Shown here piece after piece: positions 6,941 to 15,592 of a DNA stretch of 64,000 bases. Each line of letters starts with the position of its first letter. Within the stretch, counting starts at the first letter, position 1. The DNA is taken from assembly GCA_045586405.1 (NCBI GenBank), contig JAZNAG010000141.1:1-64000 (forward strand), read 5' to 3'. The notes below the pieces were generated by a model. It was not told where the DNA came from and did not search any database. It saw nothing but the letters and a program-made list of their open reading frames with translations. Position numbers and translations under genes: made by a program. This DNA comes from SIG607 sp045586405 (GTDB lineage: Bacteria; Bacillota; Clostridia; Oscillospirales; Acutalibacteraceae).

Positions 6941-7795
6941 ATGAGAAAAGAAACAGTTAAAAGACAGCTTATTGATATATTGTTTTATGTTGTAGGCTCT
7001 GTTATTTACGCGGTAGCCATAGCTATGTTTATTTCCCCTGCAAAGATAAGTCCGGGAGGTTTTACCGGTGTGTCTCTTATATTTAATTTTCTTTTTAAAG
7101 TACCTGTGGGCGTTACTATGCTTATCCTTAATATACCGCTTATACTTATTTCGCTTAGAATACTGGGGTGGCGGTTTATCATCGGTACGGCAATAGCCAC
7201 GCCTATAATGTCGCTTTGTATAGATATTGGTGAAAAAATCATAAAGCCTTTTTACAGTGATATTATACTTTGCGCATTATTCGGCGGAATTTTATCGGGC
7301 GTAGGTCTTGGACTTGTGTTGCTCAGAGGTGCAACCACAGGCGGTATGGATATAATAGGTAAACTTATAAATTATAAATATCCTCACTTTTCAATAGGCA
7401 GAATAATTTTGCTTGGCGATGCGGTGGTAATTATGCTGTCGGCAATGTTTTATAAAAATTTTTCAAATGCTCTTTATTCTGCCGTAACGGTATTTATTTC
7501 TTCGGTGGTGGTAGATAAGCTACTGTCGGGTGCGGACAGAGGCAAACTCATTTATGTAGTTACCGATAAGGCATCGGAAATAAGCCGAAAAATCATTGAA
7601 GACGTTGAAAGGGGAGTTACCGTGATAAAAGCAACCGGAGCCTATTCCGGTGAAGAAAAGAAAATACTGTTGTGCGCTGTAAGGGCGCATCAGGTGGCAC
7701 TTGTGAATTCGGTAGTGAAAAATTTCGACCAAAATGCTTTTATAATAATTTGCGATTCAGGTGAAATAAGGGGTAACGGTTTTAAGAAGACATAA
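6941..7795 (+). CDS. YitT family membrane protein (DUF161/DUF2179)
   Basis: Start ATG 6941 follows AGAGAGGACTTC; earlier in-frame ATGs at 6872 and 6920 lack a ribosome binding site. The 284-residue protein has five or six N-terminal membrane helices (residues ~10-185), including the conserved PxKISPGGFTG loop and LLRGATTGGMDIIG. It ends with the soluble DUF2179 domain (~190-280) starting at GKLIYVVTDKA. YitT-type proteins are abundant in Firmicutes; transport or signalling has been suggested, without a settled role. Single-gene unit ending at a strong terminator. Confidence 0.88.
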   Translation: MRKETVKRQLIDILFYVVGSVIYAVAIAMFISPAKISPGGFTGVSLIFNFLFKVPVGVTMLILNIPLILISLRILGWRFIIGTAIATPIMSLCIDIGEKIIKPFYSDIILCALFGGILSGVGLGLVLLRGATTGGMDIIGKLINYKYPHFSIGRIILLGDAVVIMLSAMFYKNFSNALYSAVTVFISSVVVDKLLSGADRGKLIYVVTDKASEISRKIIEDVERGVTVIKATGAYSGEEKKILLCAVRAHQVALVNSVVKNFDQNAFIIICDSGEIRGNGFKKT

Positions 7796-7830
7796 AAAAC
7801 TCTCATCAGAAATACTGATGAGAGTTTTTT
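7795..7830. terminator. Bidirectional terminator between yitT-like gene and the mini-protein gene
   Basis: Stem AAAAACTCTCATCAG / CTGATGAGAGTTTTT with AAATA loop (7795-7809, 7815-7829). The flanking A and T runs make it usable on both strands. Confidence 0.9.
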
Positions 7831-7833
7831 AAA

Positions 7834-7944
7834 TTAGTTTTTATTATTGTTGTCCTTTTTGTTCTGATCCTTGTTTTCCTTTTTATTCTGATTGTTATCC
7901 TTCTTGTTCTGGTCGTTTTCAAACTTCTTATTCTTGTCTTCCAC
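7834..7944 (-). CDS. 36-residue Lys/Asn/Asp/Gln-rich mini-protein
   Basis: Start GTG at 7944 with GGGGTGAT five bases upstream; stop TAA just before the bidirectional terminator. Nearly the whole product consists of K, N, D, E and Q in an imperfect repeat (DQNKKDNNQNKK, then KDQNKKDNNNKN), so it is highly hydrophilic and presumably disordered. It follows tatD by 53 bp on the same strand and may be the last gene of the metG-tatD transcript. A good ribosome binding site, an open frame and the position before a terminator support translation. No function can be assigned. Confidence 0.55.
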   Translation of the reverse strand: MEDKNKKFENDQNKKDNNQNKKENKDQNKKDNNNKN

Positions 7945-7997
7945 TAAAATCACCCCACTTTCAGTAGTAGTATTTACCGAATGTGAGGTGTTATTCT

Positions 7998-8753
7998 TTA
8001 AACGATTTTACTAAAAAGTGTTAAGGCATTATCTCTGCAAATTTTCAAAACTTCCTCTTTGCTTATTCCTTTAATATCGCCTATTTTTTCTGCAATATAG
8101 GGTATAAGAGAAGAATCGTTGCGTTTGCCTCTGAATGGAACGGGTGCAAGATAGGGTGCATCGGTTTCAAGAAGCAGTCTGTCAATAGGTGTTTCAAGTA
8201 TCACCTGTGGCAAAGCTTTTGCATTTTTAAAGGTAGCAACACCGCCGATACCTATATACATACCAAGTTTTACAATTTCTCTTGCCATTTCAGCGCTACC
8301 CGAAAAACAGTGAAGTACGCCTGTTGGCTTATATTCTTTTATTATATCAAGGGTATCGCCGTGCGCTTCGCGGTCGTGAATAATTACCGGAAGGTCTGCT
8401 TTACGTGCCAGTTCAAGCTGTTCTTTAAAAACAGCCATCTGCTCACTTTTGTTTTCCTTGTTCCAGTAATAATCAAGGCCTATTTCGCCAATAGCAACGG
8501 TCTTTTCGCAAATAAGTTTTTCTATAGCCGAAATATCAGCTTTTTGACGAGTCAGCTCTTCAGGGTGATAACCTATTGCAGCATAAACAAAGGGGAACTT
8601 TTCGGCAAGAGCTATACTTTCCTTTGAGGACTCAATATCGGTGCCGCAGGTTATAATCTCGCTTACATTATGCTCTTTATTCAGTTTTAAGAGTAACGCT
8701 TCTCTATCAAAAAACTGCTCGTCGGTATAGTGAGAGTGTGTGTCAAATATCAT
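7998..8753 (-). CDS. tatD: TatD-family metal-dependent hydrolase/DNase
   Basis: 251 residues, the family's full length, on an amidohydrolase-like TIM barrel. Metal ligands are visible as HSHYTD near residue 6, the Glu in AIGEIGLDYYW (~94), the His of VIIHDREAH (~130), HCFSG (~155) and the Asp of LLETDAPYLAP (~205). TatD proteins are 3'-5' exonucleases acting on damaged or fragmented DNA. It starts one base after the metG stop, the same metG-tatD order as in B. subtilis. Confidence 0.92.
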   Translation of the reverse strand: MIFDTHSHYTDEQFFDREALLLKLNKEHNVSEIITCGTDIESSKESIALAEKFPFVYAAIGYHPEELTRQKADISAIEKLICEKTVAIGEIGLDYYWNKENKSEQMAVFKEQLELARKADLPVIIHDREAHGDTLDIIKEYKPTGVLHCFSGSAEMAREIVKLGMYIGIGGVATFKNAKALPQVILETPIDRLLLETDAPYLAPVPFRGKRNDSSLIPYIAEKIGDIKGISKEEVLKICRDNALTLFSKIV

Positions 8754-8754
8754 A

Positions 8755-10686
8755 TTATCTTATAACCGAGCCGGCAGGAATATCATCGGCAAAGATAACC
8801 TTAACATTTTCTTCGTCAATATCAGCCGCAAGTATCATACCCTGAGATTCTACACCGCAAAGAACGGCAGGTTTCAGGTTAGAAACAACTATTACTGTGT
8901 GGCCTATAAGCTCATCGGGAGTGTAGTATTTAGCAATACCGCTGGCAACAGTGCGGGGAGTACCGCTACCGTCATCAAGAGTAAGTTTTAAAAGCTTTTT
9001 GGCTTTTTTTATAGGCTCACAGTCAACGATTTTTGCGGTTTTAAGCTGTACCTTCATAAAATCTTCAATGCCGATTTGAGCAAGAGAAACGGTATTTACG
9101 GCATCGTTTTCTGCTTTAGCTGCCTTCATTTTCTCTTCCATTTCTTTAGCAAGTTCTTCGAGTACCTTTTCGGCGTCAAGACGGGAGAAAATAGGGGAAG
9201 GTGTGCCAACACTGAAGGCAGATACTGCACCAATACTCATTTCGGTATTGTCACAGCAAATCTGTTTTCTTATCTCCTGTGAGCACTTAGGCATAATGGG
9301 GGTAAGAAGTACCGAGATAAGTCTGATGTTTTCAAGCAGATTATACATTACGGCTTCAAGGCGGGGCTTGTTTTCCTCGTCCTTAGCAAGTGCCCAAGGC
9401 ATAGTTTCGTCAATGTACTTATTGCATCTTCTTGCAAGGTCCATAACGGTTTCACAGGCATCTGCAGTGTGGTAAGAATCCATCTGTTTATTAAACTTAT
9501 CTATCATTTCGTTTGCAAAAGCAAATAATTCTTCGTCAAGAGTGTCTTTCTCTTTCGGGGTGCAAACACTGCCGCCAAAATATTTATTAGTCATAGCAAT
9601 ACTGCGGTTAACAAGGTTACCGAGAGTATTTGCAAGGTCGGTATTGAACTTGTTTATAAAGGCTTCATAGGTAATATTGCCGTCCTGAGCAAAGGGTACT
9701 TCGCTTAAAAGATAGTATCTGACTGCATCACTGCCAAAGCGGGCGGCAAGCTCGTCGGCATAAATAACGTTACCCTTAGATTTACTCATTTTATCCTCAC
9801 CGAAAAGTACCCAGGGGTGACCGAGCACCTGTTTAGGCAGAGGCTCACCGAGAGCCATAAGAATTATAGGCCAGTAAATAGTGTGGAAACGTACAATATC
9901 TTTACCTATAACGTGAAGGTCGGCAGGCCAAAGCTTTTTGTACTGTTCAGATGGATTTTCGGTGTCATAACCTATACCGGTAATGTAGTTTGAAAGAGCG
10001 TCTATCCATACATAAATAACGTGTTTGTCGTCAAAGTCAACCGGAACACCCCATTTGAAAGTAGAACGGGAAACGCAAAGGTCTGTAAGGCCCGGTTTGA
10101 TAAAGTTATTTATCATTTCTGCCTTTCTTGAAGCGGGCAGGAAGAAATCAGGGTTGTTTTCATAATACTCAACAAGACGGTCAGCATACTTTGAAAGCTT
10201 TAAGAAATAAGCTTCTTCCTTTGAGTCAATTACCTCTCTGCCACAGTCGGGGCATTTGCCGTCAACAAGCTGAGATGCGGTGAAGAAAGATTCACAGGGA
10301 ACACAGTATTTGCCTTCGTAAGCACCTTTGTAAATATCGCCCTGGTCGTAAAGCTTTTTGAAAATCTTTTTAACAGTGGCTTCGTGGTCGGCATCGGTGG
10401 TACGAATAAATTTATCGTACTGTGTATCAAGACTGTCCCAGACATTCTTTATCTGCCCTGAAATTTCGTCAACATAAAGTTTTGGTTCAATGCCTTTAGC
10501 CTTTGCATATTCCTCGATTTTCTGTCCGTGTTCGTCAGAGCCTGTCATAAGGAAAACCTCATAACCCTCCATTTTTTTGTGTCTTGCAATAGCATCGGCA
10601 AGAACAATATCATAAGCGTTGCCGATATGAGGTTTGCGTGAGGTATACGCAATAGCGGTGGTAATATAAAATTTCTTGTTCATCAT
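8755..10686 (-). CDS. metG: Methionyl-tRNA synthetase
   Basis: Charges tRNA-Met. The start is one of two adjacent ATGs (10686 or 10683), both served by AGGAG; the longer frame upstream overlaps the preceding gene and is not needed. The class I site HIGN lies at residues 20-23, the zinc knuckle has two CxxC pairs (CVPC and CPDC, ~130-150), and the KMSKS loop is in EDKMSKSKGN (~300). The C-terminal ~105 residues (IGIEDFMKVQLKTAKIVDCE onward) form the tRNA-binding domain that also mediates dimerisation. About 644 residues, complete. Twenty bases downstream of the P-type-ATPase-like gene, and followed at once by tatD. Confidence 0.95.
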   Translation of the reverse strand: MMNKKFYITTAIAYTSRKPHIGNAYDIVLADAIARHKKMEGYEVFLMTGSDEHGQKIEEYAKAKGIEPKLYVDEISGQIKNVWDSLDTQYDKFIRTTDADHEATVKKIFKKLYDQGDIYKGAYEGKYCVPCESFFTASQLVDGKCPDCGREVIDSKEEAYFLKLSKYADRLVEYYENNPDFFLPASRKAEMINNFIKPGLTDLCVSRSTFKWGVPVDFDDKHVIYVWIDALSNYITGIGYDTENPSEQYKKLWPADLHVIGKDIVRFHTIYWPIILMALGEPLPKQVLGHPWVLFGEDKMSKSKGNVIYADELAARFGSDAVRYYLLSEVPFAQDGNITYEAFINKFNTDLANTLGNLVNRSIAMTNKYFGGSVCTPKEKDTLDEELFAFANEMIDKFNKQMDSYHTADACETVMDLARRCNKYIDETMPWALAKDEENKPRLEAVMYNLLENIRLISVLLTPIMPKCSQEIRKQICCDNTEMSIGAVSAFSVGTPSPIFSRLDAEKVLEELAKEMEEKMKAAKAENDAVNTVSLAQIGIEDFMKVQLKTAKIVDCEPIKKAKKLLKLTLDDGSGTPRTVASGIAKYYTPDELIGHTVIVVSNLKPAVLCGVESQGMILAADIDEENVKVIFADDIPAGSVIR

Positions 10687-10705
10687 ATCTACTCCTAAAG
10701 GAAAA

Positions 10706-13324
10706 TTACGGTTTTGTAAACAGATAGGCAATGCTGCCTAAAATAAAGCAAATAAACTGATAAAGGGCAATAAATATGCCTGTTACATAACCGCTTGTGC
10801 TTCCGAAAAATGCATAGCCGAATATTATTATTCCAAGTACAATGGTTACATAGTGAATGATCTGCAAAAGTGAAACGGCCTTAGGTATTCTGTTTGCGGC
10901 GAATACCGTAGAGGCGATGGCAGCTGCGCCTTTTTTGACAGCAGCGCCACTGCTTAGGCTTTCTGTGTAATTTGTAGCGGTTTTATACATGTGTACGCCA
11001 CTGCCACTCATAATTTTAACAGAGTCGCCGTACAGATCAAAATAATCGCAAATCATTTCTTCACTTATATTTTGGTCACAGTTGTTTATAAGAACAGTGA
11101 GTCCCATAGCCGTTATTCTGTCAAGCTCTTTGGCAATAGTTAGACTGGGAACGTATCTCAGTACTATAAGAGCTAAAGCCTTTCCGTCAGAGGCAAGATA
11201 AACCGGGAAAAAGCCTTCGCTGAGTATCTTTTTATCAACTGCCGAATCGGGAATTTCAACCTCGTGGGCTATCATAAGCGAACGGTTGCCTATAAATACA
11301 CGCTTGTCGCCAACCCAACCGGTAATGCCTAACTTTTCTTCATATTTAACCGAATCGGCAACGGGAATTTTCACATCACTGTTTGTTTCGGTTATTTTTT
11401 TGAAAACACTGGCAAGTGGGCTTTTAATGTATGATGTTATAGCACAGGCGCAGGCGATAATTTCTTCAAGGTTATTTTCACTTAGTATTTTCATATCGGC
11501 AAGTTGAATACTGCCGCTTGGGAAAAGGTCACTGCAGTCAATAACGCAGGCGTTTGCCTGTTCTATTTGCCTTGCAGTTTTAACACCTGATATCATTGCA
11601 CCGTAGCGACCGATATGCCGTGCTGCGTGGCTTAGCGGCATAGTAGTGCAGGCAAGAGAGGTAAGCGGCGCAAATAAAAGTGAAATAGATGATGCTACGG
11701 TTATTCCGACAGGCAAACTGTCACGGTAGAAACCGAAGGCAACACCCGAAAGAAGTGAACCGACTAAGGCAATAAAGAACAAAATCTTTGCCTTGCCGTC
11801 AAAATCAACATCAATGGTGCTGTTCTTTATAAAATCGGTAATATTTCTTGTGCGACGGGGAGCGGCAATAAGCACGTCACCGTCAATAGCTCTTCTTGCC
11901 ATTGCAAAGGTGGTGGGGGCATCGTCAATAAGCGAAATGCCGTATTTATCGGAATTTGCGGCAATAAGAGTGAAGTTTGAGCACATATACTGGCTCTTTT
12001 TAAGGCACCAGAAATTGCGGAAGGTAAGGGAAAGCACTACTGATAAGCTAAGACCGAAAAGAATTTGCGTGTCAAGCTCATTTATAATTGAGAATATTAT
12101 TCCGACAAGAGCGAAAATACAGGACAACGCAATAACCGTTTCGGCAGAGGTGCGGGTACCCTTCAGAGTAATGAGTGACTTAAAGATGTCTATATTTACA
12201 ATAAAGGTTACAGCCAACGCTATTAAAGTAAATACCGTGAGGGCAACGCTAAAGGTGGTCATCATATCCGAAAAGGCAGGAAGCAAGAAGATAGATAGAA
12301 CAATAAGACTTAAAAGAGAAAGTGAAAATCTCATAAAGCTTGACCGTCTGGTTTTCAAAAGCTTTAAACGAATTCTCTTTCGGTCATCAATGCTTACAAA
12401 CTCATCCTCCGGCTCATAATCGTCATATTCGTCAGGCTCGGCTACTTCTTCAAAGGTTGGCTCAGCGGTAGGTTTTTTGAAAAGCTCGTTTGAAATATCA
12501 ACGTCTCTTGTGTGGCCTATCATATCGTCGTTTATAAAGACCGACATGGTACCCGTAAAGTTAATGGGGGGCTCAGCTATAACCTTTGCATTGGTATCAA
12601 TATCTGAAATATCAGGAATATTTTCGCCGTCTACTGCTTTGAAAACAATAGTTTCTTCAAAGGCTTCAACCTCTTCTTCAGGTTCTTCTACTGTCTCTTC
12701 TGCCTCGCTCTCTTCTTCACCAAGTATAGAGGCTACACTTTCAAGGGTATAAAGAGGCTTTTCTTCAGGCAGACCTTCCTCCTCTCTGCCGTCGAGAATA
12801 AAAGGAAGACAGCTTTCTAAAATACTTTCAGTCGGCTCGTCCTGGTCTTCTTGGTAATCATTTGAAATAAAATTGTCTTCGGCACCTTGATAATCGTTTG
12901 AAATAAAGTCGTCTTCGGCTTCTTGCTCATCATCAAAAATAAGATATTCTTCGTCATTGGTATTTTGTATGGGCAACGCTTCTGATTTAGGCTGCGGTTC
13001 TTCATGCGCTTCTTTCATTTCTTCCTGCTCTTTCTCAAGAAAGGATACGTCTATATTAAAGTGGGGAGTAAAATCATCATTTTTTTCTTCATAAGCGGCT
13101 TCTTGTCTTGCAACCATTTTTTTGCGAACTTCATCCAGAGGGTTAACAGCCGGTGGAGTAACCGTTTCGGTGTCTTTAGTTTCACCAATTATTTCGTCTG
13201 CTGTTAAGACGTTGGGTTTTGGCGCATTTTCTACCTTACTAACAATAGTGTCAAAAAGGTTTTCCTGATCTATTAAGAGAGCTTCGTCAATATCATCGTG
13301 TCTTTTTCGTCTGAAAATACCCAT
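10706..13324 (-). CDS. Degenerate P-type ATPase-like membrane protein with acidic N-terminal region
   Basis: 872 residues. Residues 1-315 are cytosolic, Glu/Asp-rich and low in complexity, with a tandem copy of DFISNDYQ. From ~330 the layout follows heavy-metal P1B ATPases: two helix pairs (~330-375, 395-440), a short A-domain-like piece (~465-500), a helix pair (~512-560), a soluble P/N-like segment (~575-790) and two final helices (~820-868). Key motifs are lost. The metal CPC position reads APL (~552), DKTGT becomes DCSDL with only D596 kept, the HP motif is SPLA, TGES is absent and GDGxND is replaced by MSGSG. VFIGNRSLM (~676) still resembles the N-domain. It cannot pump by the known mechanism, so a sensory or scaffold role is plausible. 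Translationally coupled to rlmB (TAATG). Confidence 0.75.
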   Translation of the reverse strand: MGIFRRKRHDDIDEALLIDQENLFDTIVSKVENAPKPNVLTADEIIGETKDTETVTPPAVNPLDEVRKKMVARQEAAYEEKNDDFTPHFNIDVSFLEKEQEEMKEAHEEPQPKSEALPIQNTNDEEYLIFDDEQEAEDDFISNDYQGAEDNFISNDYQEDQDEPTESILESCLPFILDGREEEGLPEEKPLYTLESVASILGEEESEAEETVEEPEEEVEAFEETIVFKAVDGENIPDISDIDTNAKVIAEPPINFTGTMSVFINDDMIGHTRDVDISNELFKKPTAEPTFEEVAEPDEYDDYEPEDEFVSIDDRKRIRLKLLKTRRSSFMRFSLSLLSLIVLSIFLLPAFSDMMTTFSVALTVFTLIALAVTFIVNIDIFKSLITLKGTRTSAETVIALSCIFALVGIIFSIINELDTQILFGLSLSVVLSLTFRNFWCLKKSQYMCSNFTLIAANSDKYGISLIDDAPTTFAMARRAIDGDVLIAAPRRTRNITDFIKNSTIDVDFDGKAKILFFIALVGSLLSGVAFGFYRDSLPVGITVASSISLLFAPLTSLACTTMPLSHAARHIGRYGAMISGVKTARQIEQANACVIDCSDLFPSGSIQLADMKILSENNLEEIIACACAITSYIKSPLASVFKKITETNSDVKIPVADSVKYEEKLGITGWVGDKRVFIGNRSLMIAHEVEIPDSAVDKKILSEGFFPVYLASDGKALALIVLRYVPSLTIAKELDRITAMGLTVLINNCDQNISEEMICDYFDLYGDSVKIMSGSGVHMYKTATNYTESLSSGAAVKKGAAAIASTVFAANRIPKAVSLLQIIHYVTIVLGIIIFGYAFFGSTSGYVTGIFIALYQFICFILGSIAYLFTKP

Positions 13325-14121
13325 TAAAACTCCCCTCCGTTATTTATTGAACGTTTTCTTACTATTTCATACATAAGTACACCGGCGGCAACCGATGCGT
13401 TAAGCGAATTTATTTTACCGAACATAGGAAGTGAAATTATTTCGTCACATTTTTTTCTGACAAGCTGACCAATACCTTTACCCTCGTTACCTATAACAAT
13501 GGCGCAGGGTATATTATAGTCAAAAGAAGTATAATTCTTTCCGTCCATATCGGCACCGAATACCCATATACCTTTTTCTTTTAGCTTGTCAATTTCATTT
13601 GAAATATTTGTAACACGGGCAACAGGCATATACTCAAGAGCACCGCTTGCCGATTTGGCAACGGTGGCGTTAAGAGAGGCGCTTCTGCGCTTTGGAATAA
13701 TAATGCCGTGGGCACCGCAACATTCTGCCGTACGGATTATGGCCCCTAAATTGTGCGGATCTTCAATTTCGTCGCAGATAATGATAAAGGGCGGTCTGCC
13801 TGACTCTTCTGCAGCCTTTAAAATATCTTCAACATGGGCATAAGACTGACTTGCAAACTGAATGGCAACACCCTGATGATTTGCGCCACCGCAAAGATAG
13901 TCAAGTTTTTGCACAGAGACTTCTTTGATAAGAATGCCCGACTGTTTACACTTGGCTATAATGGCGGCTACGCTGCCGCCCGATACTGAATGGGCAACAA
14001 GAAGCCGGTCAATTTCTCTGCCCGAGCGAACAGCCTCAAAAACGGGATTTCTACCGCAAATTATCTGTGTAGAGCAGGATTCTTCCTGCTCGTTTTCTGT
14101 TTTTATTATTTCTTTTTCCAT
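13324..14121 (-). CDS. rlmB: 23S rRNA/tRNA 2'-O-ribose methyltransferase, TrmH (SpoU) family
   Basis: SAM-dependent 2'-O-methyltransferase with a SPOUT trefoil knot; the best match is RlmB/TrmH group 3. At 265 residues it has an N-terminal substrate-binding domain (CGRNPVFEAVRSGREIDRLL, ~22-41) and the three SPOUT motifs: NLGAIIRTAE (~124), IVIGNEGKGI (~213) and SLNASVAAGVLMYE (~238). An extra ~18 acidic N-terminal residues precede the usual start. It is the first gene of the leftward cluster and overlaps the next gene by one base. Exact rRNA position is inferred from family only. Confidence 0.88.
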   Translation of the reverse strand: MEKEIIKTENEQEESCSTQIICGRNPVFEAVRSGREIDRLLVAHSVSGGSVAAIIAKCKQSGILIKEVSVQKLDYLCGGANHQGVAIQFASQSYAHVEDILKAAEESGRPPFIIICDEIEDPHNLGAIIRTAECCGAHGIIIPKRRSASLNATVAKSASGALEYMPVARVTNISNEIDKLKEKGIWVFGADMDGKNYTSFDYNIPCAIVIGNEGKGIGQLVRKKCDEIISLPMFGKINSLNASVAAGVLMYEIVRKRSINNGGEF

Positions 14122-14153
14122 AACAGGAAATCAACTCCAATAAATATTCACTC

Positions 14154-14159
14154 TATTAT
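14154..14159 (-). promoter_or_regulatory. Possible -10 of the rlmB operon
   Basis: TATAAT on the minus strand at 14159-14154, 33 bp before the rlmB start. The -35 region is poor, so this is tentative. Confidence 0.35.
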
Positions 14160-14190
14160 ATCATAATAATTAAAGAAAAAAAAGATATTT

Positions 14191-14219
14191 TTGCACTAAA
14201 AGTATTATTTTTTTATATT
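14191..14219 (+). promoter_or_regulatory. Promoter of the enolase gene
   Basis: TTGCAC 14191-14196, 17-bp spacer, TATATT 14214-14219. An AAGGAG ribosome binding site and ATG 14253 follow. Confidence 0.7.
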
Positions 14220-14252
14220 GTGGCAAAAATAGTAGCAAAGGAGTGTTAAATA

Positions 14253-15488
14253 ATGGCGGATTATATAAGAGAAATTAAGGGATATCAGCTTCTTGATTCA
14301 AGAGCTAATCCGACGGTGGCTTGCTTTGCGGTAACAAATGAAGGCAAAAAAGGTTTTGCAATAGTTCCGTCGGGTGCGTCAACCGGTGTACATGAAGCAA
14401 TAGAACTTCGCGATAACGACAAAAATAACTATCACGGCAAATCGGTGAATAAAGCAGTGGAAAATATTAACACCGTTATAAGCAATGCGGTAACTCGTGA
14501 AAAACTTTCCTCTGTTGAGCAGATAGATAAACTGTTAATAGAACTTGACGGCAGTGAAAACAAAAAGAAGCTTGGCGCCAATTCTATACTTGCTGTGTCG
14601 CTTGCTTGTGCAAAAGCACTGTCAAACAGCGCAAAACAACCGCTTTATCGGTATATAGGCGGTGAAAAAGCAAAGAAAATTCCCGTGCCTATGATGAATA
14701 TTTTAAACGGCGGTGCGCATGCCTCAAACAATATTGATATTCAGGAATTTATGATAGTGCCAATGGGTATTGAAACCTTTAAGGAACAACTGAGAGCTGG
14801 TAGCGAAATATACCACTGCCTTGGCAAAATTTTAAAGGACAAGGGGCTTTCCTGCGGGGTAGGAGATGAGGGCGGTTTTGCGCCTAATCTTCAAAATGAT
14901 GAGGCTGCGCTTGCCTGTATTATGGAGGCGATTTATCTGGCAGGGTATAACGATAAGCAGATAGGAATTGCGCTTGATGTAGCCTCAAGCGAATGGGTGA
15001 AGGATGGCAAATATACCCTTAAAAAAAGCGGTAAGGTAATGAGTGCCTTTGAACTTTGTGACTACTACGAAAGGCTTATGGGAAAATACCCCATTGTTTC
15101 TATTGAAGACGGCGTGGGTGAGGACGATTTTGAGGGCTGGAAACTGTTGACCGAAAGATTGGGTGACAGAATAAGACTGGTGGGCGACGACCTGTTTGTT
15201 ACCAACACAAAGCGTTTTAAAGAGGGGGTAGAAAAGGGTATAGCCAACGCCATTTTAATAAAGCTTAATCAGATAGGAACTTTAACCGAAACCTTAGAGG
15301 TAATGCGACTTGCAGAAAAGAGCGGTTACGATAATATTGTTTCCCACAGAAGCGGAGAAAGTGAGGACACCTTTATAGCCGATCTGGCGGTAGGCGTAAA
15401 CGCCCCCTTTATAAAGTCAGGTGCCCCTGCCAGAAGTGACAGAGTTGCAAAGTATAACCGACTGCTTATAATAGAAAGCGAAATATAA
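14253..15488 (+). CDS. eno: Enolase
   Basis: Interconverts 2-phosphoglycerate and phosphoenolpyruvate. Recognisable parts are the PSGASTG loop (~38), GGAHASN (~151), catalytic Glu in GDEGGFAPN (~200), metal-binding Asp/Glu in ALDVASSE, SIEDG and GDDLF, catalytic Lys in LIKLNQIG (~330) and SHRSGESEDTFIADLAVG (~358). At 411 residues it is about 15-20 shorter than typical bacterial enolases, the C-terminus ending soon after the RSDRVAKYNRLL helix. The nearly universal DSRGNPT reads DSRANPT here. Single-gene unit with its own promoter and terminator, unlike the gapA-pgk-tpi-eno clusters of Bacilli. Confidence 0.93.
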   Translation: MADYIREIKGYQLLDSRANPTVACFAVTNEGKKGFAIVPSGASTGVHEAIELRDNDKNNYHGKSVNKAVENINTVISNAVTREKLSSVEQIDKLLIELDGSENKKKLGANSILAVSLACAKALSNSAKQPLYRYIGGEKAKKIPVPMMNILNGGAHASNNIDIQEFMIVPMGIETFKEQLRAGSEIYHCLGKILKDKGLSCGVGDEGGFAPNLQNDEAALACIMEAIYLAGYNDKQIGIALDVASSEWVKDGKYTLKKSGKVMSAFELCDYYERLMGKYPIVSIEDGVGEDDFEGWKLLTERLGDRIRLVGDDLFVTNTKRFKEGVEKGIANAILIKLNQIGTLTETLEVMRLAEKSGYDNIVSHRSGESEDTFIADLAVGVNAPFIKSGAPARSDRVAKYNRLLIIESEI

Positions 15489-15490
15489 CG

Positions 15491-15526
15491 AAAAGCCGTC
15501 CGAGTGCTTACTTGGACGGCTTTTTA
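15491..15526 (+). terminator. Terminator after eno
   Basis: Stem AAAGCCGTCC / GGACGGCTTT (15492-15501, 15514-15523) with a 12-nt loop, followed by T. The T run runs into the next promoter. Confidence 0.88.
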
Positions 15527-15556
15527 TTGACTTGCATAATTAAAGTGTGTTATATT
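15527..15556 (+). promoter_or_regulatory. Promoter of the DUF6062-cysK unit
   Basis: TTGACT 15527-15532, 18-bp spacer, TATATT 15551-15556. It starts in the tail of the eno terminator. Confidence 0.65.
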
Positions 15557-15592
15557 GAAAAATAATGAATAGTGAAGGAGAAATCACTTTTA

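Noticed and set aside
11793..12419. 208-codon plus-strand frame inside the P-type-ATPase-like gene
   Set aside because: It lies wholly antisense to a longer frame with domain structure and has no ribosome binding site or recognisable motif.
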